Origin: Acanthaster planci
Lineage: Eukaryota; Echinodermata; Asteroidea; Valvatida; Acanthasteridae
Direction: 5' to 3'
Assembly (NCBI RefSeq): GCF_001949145.1
Contig: NW_019091500.1
Location: 469,389-533,388, forward strand
Length of the DNA stretch: 64,000 nucleotides
A model generated the notes under the pieces. That model was not told where the DNA came from, ran no database searches, and saw only the letters and a list, made by a program, of their open reading frames with translations. Shown piece by piece: positions 12,301 through 24,632 of this stretch. Every line of letters starts with the position of its first letter. Position 1 is the first letter of the stretch. The translations under genes were made by a program, and so were the position numbers.

Positions 12301-15300
12301 CTAACTTTTCCGAAGTAAGTTAGGCAACGGAGGAATGTGAATACGCAAAGTGTTAGGTGGTTGCTGTGGTTGTGAGCAGTGCTCTACTTTTTTTCCAGTG
12401 TCAAGACCTCATGTGCGCACTCTCAGAAGCTGCCATGGCACCCTTGAAAATCTGCTGTGACAGTACAAAAATGTGGAGCTACCTAGTTGATCATTGAACA
12501 AATTTATGGAGTGTTGTATTGTTAGGTTATTGATAATGCTGATATCACTATAGAGTATCTATATGGAAAAAAATGAGTAAATAATGTATAGTGGTTTTTG
12601 CTCTGTTGACGGGATTCTTTGTGATGTAATGCTTTGGCATTGGTTATTAATGTATGCATGGTTTCAGTAAAGAGTAGTTTTTTATCCCTAAGTCTACATG
12701 GTAACATGATATAACATGAATATTCCATATTCCTGGCAAGCGCCTAAAATTTGTTATAATCGTGTTTTTAAGTCGTCATCTTTTGGTTAGATGCCGTTTT
12801 GTCTGAGTAATGGTCCAAGCTTCAAGTCTTTCGGTGTCGAGCCTCACCCGAGGTACGCGCTGGTTTGCATAAGAAACCCTGCCGTTAAAATCCAAGCTTT
12901 ACGGTGGGTGATGCAATGCTCGGTTCGAACCAAGGCCAAAATATAATACCTGCTGGTGAACAGAGTCGGTATAACGACCTAGATCTTAAATTGGGAGTTT
13001 CAAAGTTCAAAAGTATGCTTCACTTTTGACAGCAGATCAGTAATAATGATAATAATCCACCGTTTTTTCAGATGTCGTCAATTATGGTGGTTTTCTTTCG
13101 GCAGGTGCGGCACAGTAATAAGTACCTTTAATTTTCGATTGAAGTTCCTAAGTTCATAAAATCACCTCCTACTAATTAATGGTGATGATCATTAACTATT
13201 AGAAACAATAGAAACTTGGGTTCTACTTTTATAGAATTAGTACTGGCGCGCCATCAGACTTAATAAAACTTTAAATACAGTTTTAATCGTAATCATTGAA
13301 AAGCATTCCACCTGTCTGTTTTATTGAGGTCTAGTTGATGCTTCGAAAACTTTAAGAATTACAATGTTAGGCACCGAACCCCCCTTATAGGTATACTTGA
13401 ATAAAAAATAACGTGCAGGCCTACTTTCCACATGGTCTGAACCAGCGGTTTTGCTGCTTGGTCATTTGATGGACAAGTCATGACAACAGAATTCACAAAA
13501 TGTTCCTCGATTTTACCAAGGGAGAACTAAAAATCTTCGTTCGTTCTGCTGCTAGACATTGGTGACGTGGCAATTCAATGCCAGCTTCGATATTCAAATT
13601 TCAGGTAGAGAAACAGGAAAATGTGATCAGTTATGCGAATAAGTAACACAAACATTTGCAAAGTCTGAATAAGGCTACGGGGTACTTACCACAAGAACAA
13701 GCAGCTTGTCTCTTATTTGACTGTACTCCAGTGGTCACTGCACTTCGAATTATTAAAGTGGGCAACCATTTTAAAACTTCTGTCAAATCTTCACAAGGCA
13801 GAGGCAAATTGGTGCCAATTATTCAATTTCCCACGGCTCACCACTCGGCGGTCTCATTCTAATCACTCTTCCACGCCAGCAATTAATTTCTTCTCTGTTA
13901 AAACAGGTGCAAACTTGGCCAGTTTTCCCCACGAGAAAGGGACGAGGGAGGTTCCCCGGAAACAAAAGATTTCGCGTGGAATTGCCTGATAGTTTCCGAT
14001 GTTGAGTCTCCCTTGAGGGAAAGTTGGGATCCACGCTACACAACGCTCCAGAGATATTGCTCTTGTAATGATCTCCATCATATCTTCCGTGTCCTATTCA
14101 CTGGTCCAGATTTAATAGGCATACTTTAAAGAAACCGGGTAATATGATACCCGAAGAAAGTGACTTTGGGCAAAGAAAAGTGCCAAATCTTTGGTACGAA
14201 GTGCTCTGGTCGCGTGCTACGAAGTGAATGACAGGCCGAGCGCGTGCCGGCTGCATTCAAATGAGTGTGGGCGTGGCTTCTACTGACAGGTGAACAATAC
14301 AGCACCGCCACGTTGGTATGGTGAGGTGGTTGCATGCCACGTAATCCTGCCTTATTCTATGTATAAGTGTGGTCTAAGGGTATGGGGTAGCTTGCCGAAT
14401 ATTGTCGACTCTGGGACACAGGCATTTGTGGCTTTTTAGCATAGGGGTGCCGCCATATCGGGCTTCACACCAACAATTATAAGAGCGTCAAACGGTTATA
14501 GCAGGTCTCTTTGACCTGAGTTAGCTGACTGCACTAATTAGCTCGGTGGATTTATTTTTACAGGTCTTCAGGGCGCCGCTTTGACTCCTAACTACGTGAT
14601 CTTTGCTTCGTTTCGTGCCCTTTGAGCCATTATAGGGCCAGGGTTTCGCTAACTATGCCTGCACCCTGTACGATTCCCCCTTCGGATTCACTCCAGGGTG
14701 TGCTCGGAGACAAACGTGAATTGGCTAAACAGGTGTGCGTATAACATGGCATTCGCGCCTCCCATTAAAAGGTTACTCGGGGTCATAAAGAAAACAACAG
14801 AAGCCAATACCATTACTCACAGTAATGGATGTAAGGAATTATATTTATATCAGTCTGTGTACCATGCAGAACGGAGCACTAATTATCGTTTGTGGCTAAG
14901 CAAATCAACTTTGTCCTCGTCCTTTACGTGTTCTCTTAAAGAATGAAACAAATCAATCCCTGACGAGAATGACTTTTGTAACTGATTATCAAAATTGTGA
15001 AATGGTATGAATTTTTTAAGCATAATACTGAAACAGGAATGGGTCTCTTTCTAATGCCACAAGTCTCAGACGTTGATTGAAAGCAGATCACGGTCTTGTT
15101 GAATTCCAGTCCTTACTAAAAAAAAATCACAAAAACCTGGAATTAAAGCTTACATGGAGGAATAGTAAAAGTAGAAGTAATAAATTTGCCAATTATCCCT
15201 TGGCTGTCGTGCATGAGTGTAGGACATCGAGATTCAGGAAAGTTGGCCAAATTAAAGTCGAAAATATCCCCAGTGGGAGTGATCTGGACTTGGCACCAGG

Positions 15301-16033
15301 TGCAACGAGCAATTCCCGAAATGACTTGCCGTGTAATTTACTGCTTCGTCGCTACTGCAAACAATGCCTGCGCCGCTGTGTGATAGTCGTGAGAGCGGAT
15401 TGGTATGTTGTGGTAGACACCTGCAAATGATATTTATGATACCGAAACTGCAATAGAAATTGTCTGATATTAAAGGGAGTAATAACATCGACCTTCATAT
15501 TTCTTGTTAAGAATTAAGGAATGTTTGTATTCTCTGGTTTCAGTAGTAGTATGAGTCATTTTTATCAGCAAAAGCGTTCGTCTTAGTAAAACATGTTTGC
15601 GAATAATTATTTTACCGGCATCACCGATCTCAATGAAAGATATGTCTCTGAAAGTTAAACTAATTTTTCTCGGCTTCAGTAGCATAGTTTTATTCTTAAC
15701 TGAGAAATGTAAAATCTTGCGCAGCATACGAGAGGACATAAAATCGTTTATCTGCATTTAATTTCTGCAAATCGAAAGGGTTGAGAATGAGATTGGTGTG
15801 GCAACTGATGGTTGTGACACCATATTTCCCTTACTAATGGCTCTCACTCATAAAGGAAGTTCATGGTAGGAACGATGTAAACCATTCTTAAATTGTTTGT
15901 TTGCCATTCCATTGTTGGCAAGTTCCACAGAAGTTGTCAAAGTACCCATGTGGTAAAATAATTCAATAACTAAAACCACGACCGTGTACAACAAAGCAGG
16001 AACCAAAATACTCGTTGACTAATTTACGGTCGT
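9341..16033. other. gene-poor region, no recognised gene
   Basis: No coding exon was recognised. Visible items are a small inverted repeat at 9.85 kb, homopolymer runs (C-rich then A-rich at about 10.55 kb), a palindromic GGTTCGAACC near 12.93 kb with no convincing tRNA body, and short open frames without similarity. Slightly GC-richer patches near 11.1 and 14.2-14.7 kb show no consistent frame with splice sites. Confidence 0.45.
9849..9898. repeat. short inverted repeat (hairpin)
   Basis: GATTCCAAATCT at 9849-9860 is matched perfectly in inverse orientation by AGATTTGGAATC at 9887-9898, giving 12-bp arms around a 26-bp loop that itself contains a weaker TTTCC/GGAAA pairing. It is intergenic, with no promoter or polyadenylation signal obviously tied to it. 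It may be a relic of a small fold-back element. Confidence 0.5.
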
Positions 16034-16327
16034 CTACATCCGCATTGTTCGTACGTTAATGTCCATGACCCCTAAGTAGCCTTTTGTCATGAGGGACCTT
16101 CCAGTTTTTTTTAATCCCACCTCCAGGTGTTGTGTTTTTCTAGTAAAGGGGCCATAAAGATCCAAACCAACATTGTTGAAAAATAAATCATGCATGTATT
16201 TTAAAGCAAAGCCTTGAAGAGCTGTAATTTTCCTGGAAAGTTCCAATATATGTTTTATGCTCGATATTATTTTTTTAAATTCTAATTGGGACTGGTCTAC
16301 TAAGCGATGGATGTCATTTAAAACCAA
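16034..16327 (-). pseudogene. possible retroelement integrase remnant (BEL/Pao-like)
   Basis: The minus-strand frame contains VGLDLYGPFTRK followed by KKTGR and a GYLGVMDI-type stretch. This resembles the first-aspartate region of integrase cores in BEL/Pao-type LTR retroelements (pattern G-x-D-x-x-G-P-F, then a gap, then a hydrophobic strand). The rest of the frame is not recognisable, and no LTRs, protease or reverse transcriptase were seen nearby. If the reading is right, this is a short decayed fragment. The match rests on one motif by eye, so it is tentative. Confidence 0.3.
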
Positions 16328-19300
16328 AAGCAGGTTTAAAACTTTATTTACTTTTATTAACCATTCTCACGGTTCATCACTTCTACCCATCCATATCCCG
16401 AGCAATGTGTCGACCAGCCATTACTGCAATTGAATGGAGGTACTCTTTAAATATCTCTTCGATCGATAGGGTGTTACGACTTCTTATGAATGCAAGCACG
16501 TCTCACCGTTGCGTGTAGTAATGGTGTCTCTTCAGACGAATCTAAAATTCTGTGGTCGTGGTTCAGAAGAACCGTTCTAACAAGGGAAACTGAAAGAAAA
16601 AAAAACAATGTTGGCTTGATTTTAAAGCATGAGCCTGAGCCAAACTTAACCTGAGCAAAATGCAAGTATCAAGACCTTGACGTCATCAGCTGTCTCGATT
16701 GAATGTCAACCAAAAACTTCGTCTGCGCCAAATTCATTGCCTGAGTGGTATTCGCAAACATCTGTCCAGCTCAAACATTTCACAATAATTTGAATAAACG
16801 GGTACAGCAAGCAGTCAAATACGACTCATAGTAGTAAGTACAAACGTCATTGTGTTCCCTCTTCAACATGATAGAATTGCCCTTCATAGGCCTAATATAG
16901 GCACGAAAATACCAGGTGTTCAAACCACGCCGGCAGGTACAAAGATGTACCATGGCCCTTGACTAGTTTTTGAAAGATGTCAAGAGACTGCATTCTCCAG
17001 ACGACTCACAATATTTACGCACCATAATCGTCAAGAGGCATGTGGTTTTGAATTCACCTGTAATATAACTCTGTTAAGTACAAAGACTCATCTATTATTT
17101 CCTTTCTCTCCTCCTCTGTTTTCTTTCTCCATCTTTTAGAGAACTTGCTAATATTCCCAGAGTGAATTCATTTTGGGGAGAAAGGGTGAGATATTTGTTG
17201 CATTTTACGGACCTAGTGCATCCTTTCAGAAAGCCAGTTTGTACATGGTTATACACCGAAACATATACTAATAAACGGTGATTTTTATACAATTACTCAA
17301 ATTTCCTAAACAATGTGAAACCTGCCGATTTTATGGACCAGAACATTTGTGAGTACTGTCACAATCCTCTGGAACAACTTAGGCCTACTTTTCCCCTACT
17401 TACATGTATTTACAACCTGGCCCAATTTTCTTAGGAAATACCACCTTTTACCGCGCAGAGCTACAAATGCATTCCTTGCTGTGACCGGGTTGAATTTCAT
17501 AACTATATATTTTCAGCCTGTTTATTTTACATGTTTGATCGTAGATAACCGTGTCTTGTCGGCGACTTCAAAGTCCTCAAGTGCAATACAATTTCTCACA
17601 TTTTATTTTAGGGAACTACAATGTGCAACGCACCCGCTGGCTACCGAAGTAGCGCTCAGCGATTAGTTTTGTCGACGGCTGTTTCGGTCCCAGCTCTATG
17701 ATTGGGCCTTGGCGGATACAAAGTCTAGCAAGGCGCTAATTTACTTCAATTTCCTTGAAAAATTCTAGGAATTACAGTTACAAAACAGTTATGAAGACTG
17801 TTGAATTTAGGTATTCTAATGGCTATAATCTTGGCCGTGAAGCTGTAGAACAATTCTCAAGTTGCTCGTTGAGGTGCTCATACTGCTTCGGTTTGTGGCG
17901 TGACCGGGCCTCTCTGAACTTAACAGTGGAAGATGCGGGCCATTGTAGCTCATCATGAAAGGGTCGTCGCTGGCAAGTACGGGACCCTGAACAATAGTCG
18001 TGCACACCTGCACACTTGTACTGTGTAAAACGATACGGGGATACCACTTCTAAAAATCAACAATACCACAAACCACACACTGTAAAAATGTCAACACCGA
18101 ACAGTAAACACGACTAAGAAAGCTTGCTCGGTCACGGTCGACGCTTCAGCATAATTATCGCCACAGCTGTTCCAATTCTTTCTGTGGGACAAGCACACAC
18201 ATTTCCTGAGAATAAAATCCAACGCTGTTAGTCATCAGCATTGACTGCTCCCACCAGATATTTCTGGGAAAGTTTACCAAGATTTGGGGGCATTGTTCCC
18301 CAAACAATAAGGCGTCGGCTTTTTGTTCATTTTTCTTTCCAATATTGCAGGTGGCGTTTTGTGTTAAAACGCGACTTGACCGCGATTACAATAGGCCAAT
18401 ACTAATTGGACCTCAAGGTGAAAATTGGGGCTTATCGGATTAAAGGAAATCTGTTGTAATGGCCTAGCTCCGATGTACCGAGGAAGTTGTAAAAGTTTGA
18501 ATTCATGTCATGCTACAAAGACACCAGCAAACATGCAATTAGCATCAACTAAAGATTCATTATGACTTGATACTGCGGAATTGTTTACAAGAGGACCGAG
18601 AAGAGTGTAATATCACGCGTGCCAAAAAATAAATGTGACTCCGTTCCTGAGTCAGTTTTCATTCTTGATTGTGATATTGGATTTTGTCCATTTTTAATTT
18701 CAACATTTTAAATTATCGCAACACCTTTTCAAGTCTTTCTGGCCATTCTCTGCGCAATGAATCTTACTACCAGGTTACAAAATCGTACCTCCGCTGGGTC
18801 ATAAATGAAGGAACCAGTCAAAGGTGTGATGTCCGCATTCAATTTCCACCCAAGATGTCAACATTTGAGTAATTGTTGTGTGGGTCTGTGTACGATTTAA
18901 TGCAGTGGAATGTTCTTTAGATCTTGTATGTTGTAATAAGTCCCAAATTATGAGGAGAATGTAATCAACAATCAATTATTCAAAGAATTGTTGGTGATTG
19001 TAAAAGAACTGTGGTTACAATGACTGTAGGTCAGAGGTCACATGTATGTCTTCACTGCATGCTCAGCATGCCCATCGGGCAAACCCGTCTCTGAGATTCT
19101 GGAAAATCCACGTACCATCAAATTACTTTTCCGTCTGTATCTCACTAAGAGCGGTTTATATGCAGGTACATTCCTACTGCCAAATTGTGCTTCCATTCAA
19201 AATAATTTGAATTTCATCAAACGTTGGCCTAAATTAAACGAAAGGTGATAAAAAGTTGCATCAAAAGCAACATAGTCCCACGAAAGAATTTCTCTAATTA

Positions 19301-22300
19301 TTCAATCGTTGTAGTATGTTAGTTGTTATGGATTTTATTCCACAGTTCCTAGATTAAGTCAACCTCATAATTTATCTTATTTCGTAGATTCTTACGGCGT
19401 CACCTCGATGCCACCTCCCCAAAATAGCTTAGTGCTTCTTGACCCCCTTTAGAGATGTCACTTCGTCATCTCACAATAGAATGGTTATCTTTATCTTGAT
19501 CCACAAGAGGACACCCCCCCCCCTTTGAAAGTCTCGAAATTTATCCAAAGGTTCTGAGGGCCTTGCACCGAGCACCAGTGGCCGTGATGGTTTCCAGACG
19601 CCTACAACCTTTTCCCTGTGAGCGGACTCTTCCCACGTGTTTGTAAACACTGGTATCGGTATGCTGCGCCGGCACGCCAAGCCCATTCTCCGGTCCAGAC
19701 AAGCTGGCGCCAAAACTAGGCGTGATGAATAGAGAATAGATGGGAACATGGCCTCAACTAGCACACGTGTGTGGGGTTAGAGGTACCTTAACAATAGGTA
19801 TTACATCAAGTGGTTTATAGATCATACAATCGGCCCTTTGGCAAGCAGATAAAGGAGCGATTATTGCTTCCTACGCATCATGATATAGTGCAGGGCAAGG
19901 TGTCCGTCAGTGTAAAGACTTGATCACAGCCCTATTTTCGGTTGGATTATGAAGATGATGGATGAAAAAAGGTTATTGAAAGATAATGTTCAATTATCAT
20001 ACAGATAAAGTCGATTTATAAATGTATGACTCGGAGTGGTGGGAAATGTAAGGTATTTTTGCATCCTTTCCAGCTGATTGAGACGTACTTTTGCGCCAGG
20101 TTCCGTAAAGACCGGTCTCCGTAACCAAGTTCGAAACACATACCAAACAAAGTTTATCGTGCACGCTGATTATTCTTCATGTCACAAAAGTGTACGAAGA
20201 CTAACTGGATCTTTAAAAAAAAGGGAAAGACCTCATCTCGCACAATCAGCAAAAGACATTTCCCTTCATTGCAGAAAAAGACATGATTCCGCGTGTTAAA
20301 CATATTGTTTGAGAGGAGGCAACCCTGAGTAAGTTGATAGTCGGTTTTTACTGACTGGTGAACTATAAACATTGCGTGTCGGCATGTGGGGAGCGTATGT
20401 AAAAGTAACATTCTGTTTTCAAACGGCAGCTCCCACAGGTGAAGAAAGAGGGCGCTTTTGATGTGAAAGCAGCAGAGCTGTAGAGAGAGTAGCGTCAACT
20501 CTAGACTCTAGAACTAAAATGACTGTTCATTAGCTGCGCAGTACAGCGCGTCGCTATTGTGTGCTTAATATCCATGTGCACTGGCACATAATCTACCATT
20601 TTGGTTCCAACAATTGGGACGCTCATGTCGCAACTTCTCTATAAAGAGCTCTGGCAGTGGTCATGAAAATGACTGCATGTAATGGGCGTCATATGTATCA
20701 AATGTTTCTGCAATCATAAAGACGTTGACAGACACTGAAGGCAGCAGGGTTTTCGATCGCCACAAGGACAAGTCGCCTGTGGTGGTATTTGATGGTGGTC
20801 TGTTGTGGTGAGCCATGGAAGATCCATGTTGATGGTTAGGAACCTTCACAAGTGCCAATGACGTGACCCAGCTATATACCCCATGTCCCCACCCAAGAGG
20901 CAACGATCGCTTCTACGAAACAGATTTCTTCTCAACGAGTAGCAGGAGGAAAACCTTTCATGCACGACTCATCAATTAGTGCGGTGGTCAAGGAAGGTTT
21001 ATAAACCCCAGCTGTCCGTTGGCTGGAGCCAAAGGGCGTGTCCATCCACATATTTCCGAACTACTCTTGTTTTTCACGTTGTCACAGCTGACACCTGATT
21101 CTTCATTTTCAATGAACGACCGTCGGGTGAGATGTTGGACAGTGCATGGGTCCTTACAGTATAATGTGAGCAGATTGGAGCTGGTCTTGAGACGCATTAA
21201 TCTGGTGATTAGTGAGCTTTCCTTCCTACGATAGTCAGCTGTTCTCCCTCTTCCCTCTGTTTTCGGGAGTGTTCGCGTTCAGCATTGTTCACTCAGACAT
21301 GTCTGTTTTTCCTCATTTGTCATTTCGTCTTGTTACGTGAGGTTGTAGACATCCAATCCGCTTTCTTTTGTTTGATTTCTCAGATATTTACTTGATGTCC
21401 ATTACACGGAACCTTCTCATGTAACAACTCCAGTTGGGCAAAGAATGACTCTAATAAACAAACGTGGGGCTTAGAGCAAATTCGAAGCGTAAGATCTGTC
21501 TTTTCTCGACGACTTTGATAAAATGTAGACTGCACTTTTCTTATGTTTTCCCTTTCCATTTTGAACGTGTACTTGGGTTCAGGAAGTTCTCCCCTATCTC
21601 TTTTAGACTCGTTTCTAAGAATATAGCGATATATTTATATATATTTTTCCTTTATTTTTTTCTTTTTTTAGGACCTCACCCACACACAATTTTGAAAACG
21701 TCACAGATTCGTTAACAGCGGCGTAACTAAGGGATGACCATTAATATGGATGCACGCACAAGGCTCGAGACCTGTACCCCCCCTCAGATAATAGGGGAAA
21801 GGAAAAGGTCGAATGTTTGTGATACTTTGTCTTGGTCAATGTTAACTGTGACCTAACCCATTAAGTGCCCCCTCCAGAAAACGAGGGTCCTCCAAATACC
21901 CCCTATAAAATCTGTCCCACTTTTGTTGCCGTTAATTAACATGCGATAGCAAAGTTTCGTTTTAATATACGATTGCGTCCACTTACACTGAACATGCACT
22001 GAACAACGACTAATGAGGACTGACCATCATTCATGACCAGCGGTCACTTAGTAGCCAACTGTCCAGAAAATGGACTATCAAAGGGTTGATCAGTGAATCC
22101 CCTATAATGAACCTACCCTACAGCGTAGGAACACTGCAGAGTGTAGCTGGTCACGTACATGTACATGCGGCCTTTCAGCGCAATATAAATATCTGCAGTC
22201 ACTGTTCGTGAAAATTAATAAGGCAAGTACTTGCTAAATTTTCATTAGAGAAACATAGGTATGCATTGATACACGTGGGAAGCGCCTTGTCATAAAGAAT

Positions 22301-24424
22301 TTCTCACGGTTGGTGTGAGCATGGAGACCTTCCTCCATGGTGTGAGATCACACGAACGAATTCGCCGACTGACGTAACCCTTTGTTGATTGTAATGATTT
22401 GGGGTGGCCGTCTATCCAGCAGTATTTAGCGCTACACATTGCTCTATGAATGGACGATGGAGTAAGGAACGATTGACCTACCATCTGGTGAGTTGATAGG
22501 AGCATAGAGCTCTATGATAGGAGGAAGGAGTGAGGCTGTAATGGCAGAACCCATCCCGTGAAGAATAAGCCAGTTTGCAAGCCAAGTTGACCAAAATTGT
22601 CAATGTTATTTTTGCTCACTAAAGAAAAAGTTGAGGTAAAAAGGCTACATTTTTACCATTTACAAATTGAAGTCGATACCTTAAGCTGTGATTTCTACCT
22701 CCCTGATCCGTGACAGTCACAGTTTTTATACCCTCATTCGTCATTTTATGCATTACCATCTACGTTTAATGGGACAGACACTGAGGAAAATTGGAGCGTG
22801 CACCTGGTTTAATAAATCATTTTCAAGATGGAAAGATCATGCCAGGAAAACTAACTTTTGAAATTCTTATGTTTTAAAATTAATGACGGGACCACATGGC
22901 GTAAAATACAGTCAAGTAAAAAACATGCAGGCCCAAAGCTTTAGCTAGAGAAAAGATTGTACAAACCAACAACTATGAGACGCAGAATAATTGGTGGCGC
23001 TGTGACCGAATTTGATGAGATTTGATGCACGTTTCATAAGGTGTTGAGTTACGAGTGGTTTGGCTGTGTTCCTTAAAATACATGAACAGCTCAACTGCTA
23101 GTTCTCCCCCGGTCATTTTACCATTGCCTTGGGCTATTACCATCGTAAATTCAAAGTTAAACCCGCAATTTGTGGCGGCTTGAAAGATGGGTGTTGCGCC
23201 GAGTGTTTTGACTACTGTGCGGGTGTCGAGTCAGTGTATAAACGCAAGTGCCCTGTGTAAACGAATTGTAGACATCTAGTCTAGCCTCCATATGGCCAAA
23301 TGATAGTTGATATGTGTTGATATGGTCCACGTTGTGGTGGTAGGGGTAAAATTAAAGCACCAGCCAGAAGCTTTGTCGATGAATTAGGTTCCAGAAGAAA
23401 GAATTAAGAAGTTTTGGGTCCACGCGGGGTGAACTGCGCCAAGTAGGGTCCTTGTTTGAAAGCAAAAAAAAAAACAAAACAAAACAAAAACAAAAAAATA
23501 CAAAAAACCCCAAAAGCAGCCAAACTATCCATGTGTCTTTGTTCGCGTAAAGAAGTTAATTTTCAGTTTGAAGAAGCCACCTTCAGCAGACCATGACCGA
23601 AGGTGATGGGGCAGTTGCTTACCAGGTTGAAAATCGAAACTAAGCTAGAGTCAATAAGTCAACATATTACAGTGTAGTGTTATCTCACTCTATAGGAATA
23701 GTTATTGCTAAAAAAGAATATTTGTCCCTTTCACACCAGAACCATTTTTTAATTGCAATAATCCGGTACGTAGCTTTAATAACGTTTATTTTGCAGTTTA
23801 GTCTTCTTTTGCTTTCTCTCTTGGGGGGGTCGGCTTACGTATATGTGTCATCAGTTTCATGTACATTTACTTGTACATGCCTTCCCTGTTCGTGAGCACA
23901 ACCTTAAATTCATATGTATTGCATAATTCGTTGAGGGCGCACTTCTCATTTAATGTGGGGGTGATTTGCGAGCGATCATCGCGCTAAGAGGCTGCATGCC
24001 TTTCAGAAAAATTTGTGAAAAAGTGTGTAGACGTCGCAAATCTTTCTGGGTAGCCCTAAATCTAGGTTCGTGAATTCTGCATAGTAGCTATTGTTCTTTC
24101 TAGGAGATTCACAAAAAGGGATATTACGTATATTTTAATTTATAATACATTTAAGAAGACGTTTAAGTTCTGAAGTAAAATTCATTTTGTGGGCATTTTG
24201 ATCGTTCGATCTTGAAAGAGGGACTGTACGAATGAGGGCGTGATATGGCTTGAATCCTGGTACATTCGTAGACAAGGTAATAGTGAAATTAGTGTGTGTA
24301 TAAACCAGCAGTGGTCTTACGCCCAAGTCTGTCGAGTGTCAACTCAAGAGGCAATTGGTTGTGTATGTTGTGTGGGTCACTGTAAACCTGCTTAGAGCAA
24401 GGAATGCTGTAAGATACCATAATC
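16328..24424. other. gene-poor region with repeat debris
   Basis: No gene was recognised. The stretch includes a hAT-like end at about 21716-21735 (AGCGGCGTAACTAAGGG) followed by C-rich blocks of the type seen in the other hAT-like elements of this window, a 15-bp sequence at about 19.70 kb (AGACAAGCTGGCGCC) that recurs at 10.09 kb, and an A-rich microsatellite-like tract at 23466-23510 built on AAAAC. Several short open frames exist, but none shows domain similarity or paired splice sites. Confidence 0.4.
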
Positions 24425-24632
24425 ACGGGGGGGGGGGCTCGAGACACGTGCCCCCCCCAAAAAAAACTCCCGGTGTCCTCCCAGGTGCCGCCCATAAAAA
24501 AGATGAATGGATATTGAACAAGGCTAACTAAAACACGCCCCCTAAAAAACCACGCCACTGAACGCTAGTGGCCCCCCATAAGATGCCTGTGCTCTCCTGT
24601 GCCCCCTAATAAAATCCTAGCTACGTCACTAG
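24425..24632. mobile_element. hAT-like non-autonomous element debris
   Basis: The block has long G and C runs and two transposon-like right ends: one ending CCACGCCACTG at about 24561 and one ending CTAGCTACGTCACTAG at about 24632. Both resemble the AGTGGCGTAACTA terminus of the cleaner element at 47.2 kb. Matching left ends are not clear, so this is probably two overlapping or nested decayed copies. Confidence 0.4.

Noticed and set aside
12840-12950. tRNA or SINE suggested by GGTTCGAACC
   Set aside because: The palindrome is there, but no A box or acceptor stem could be found at the right distance.
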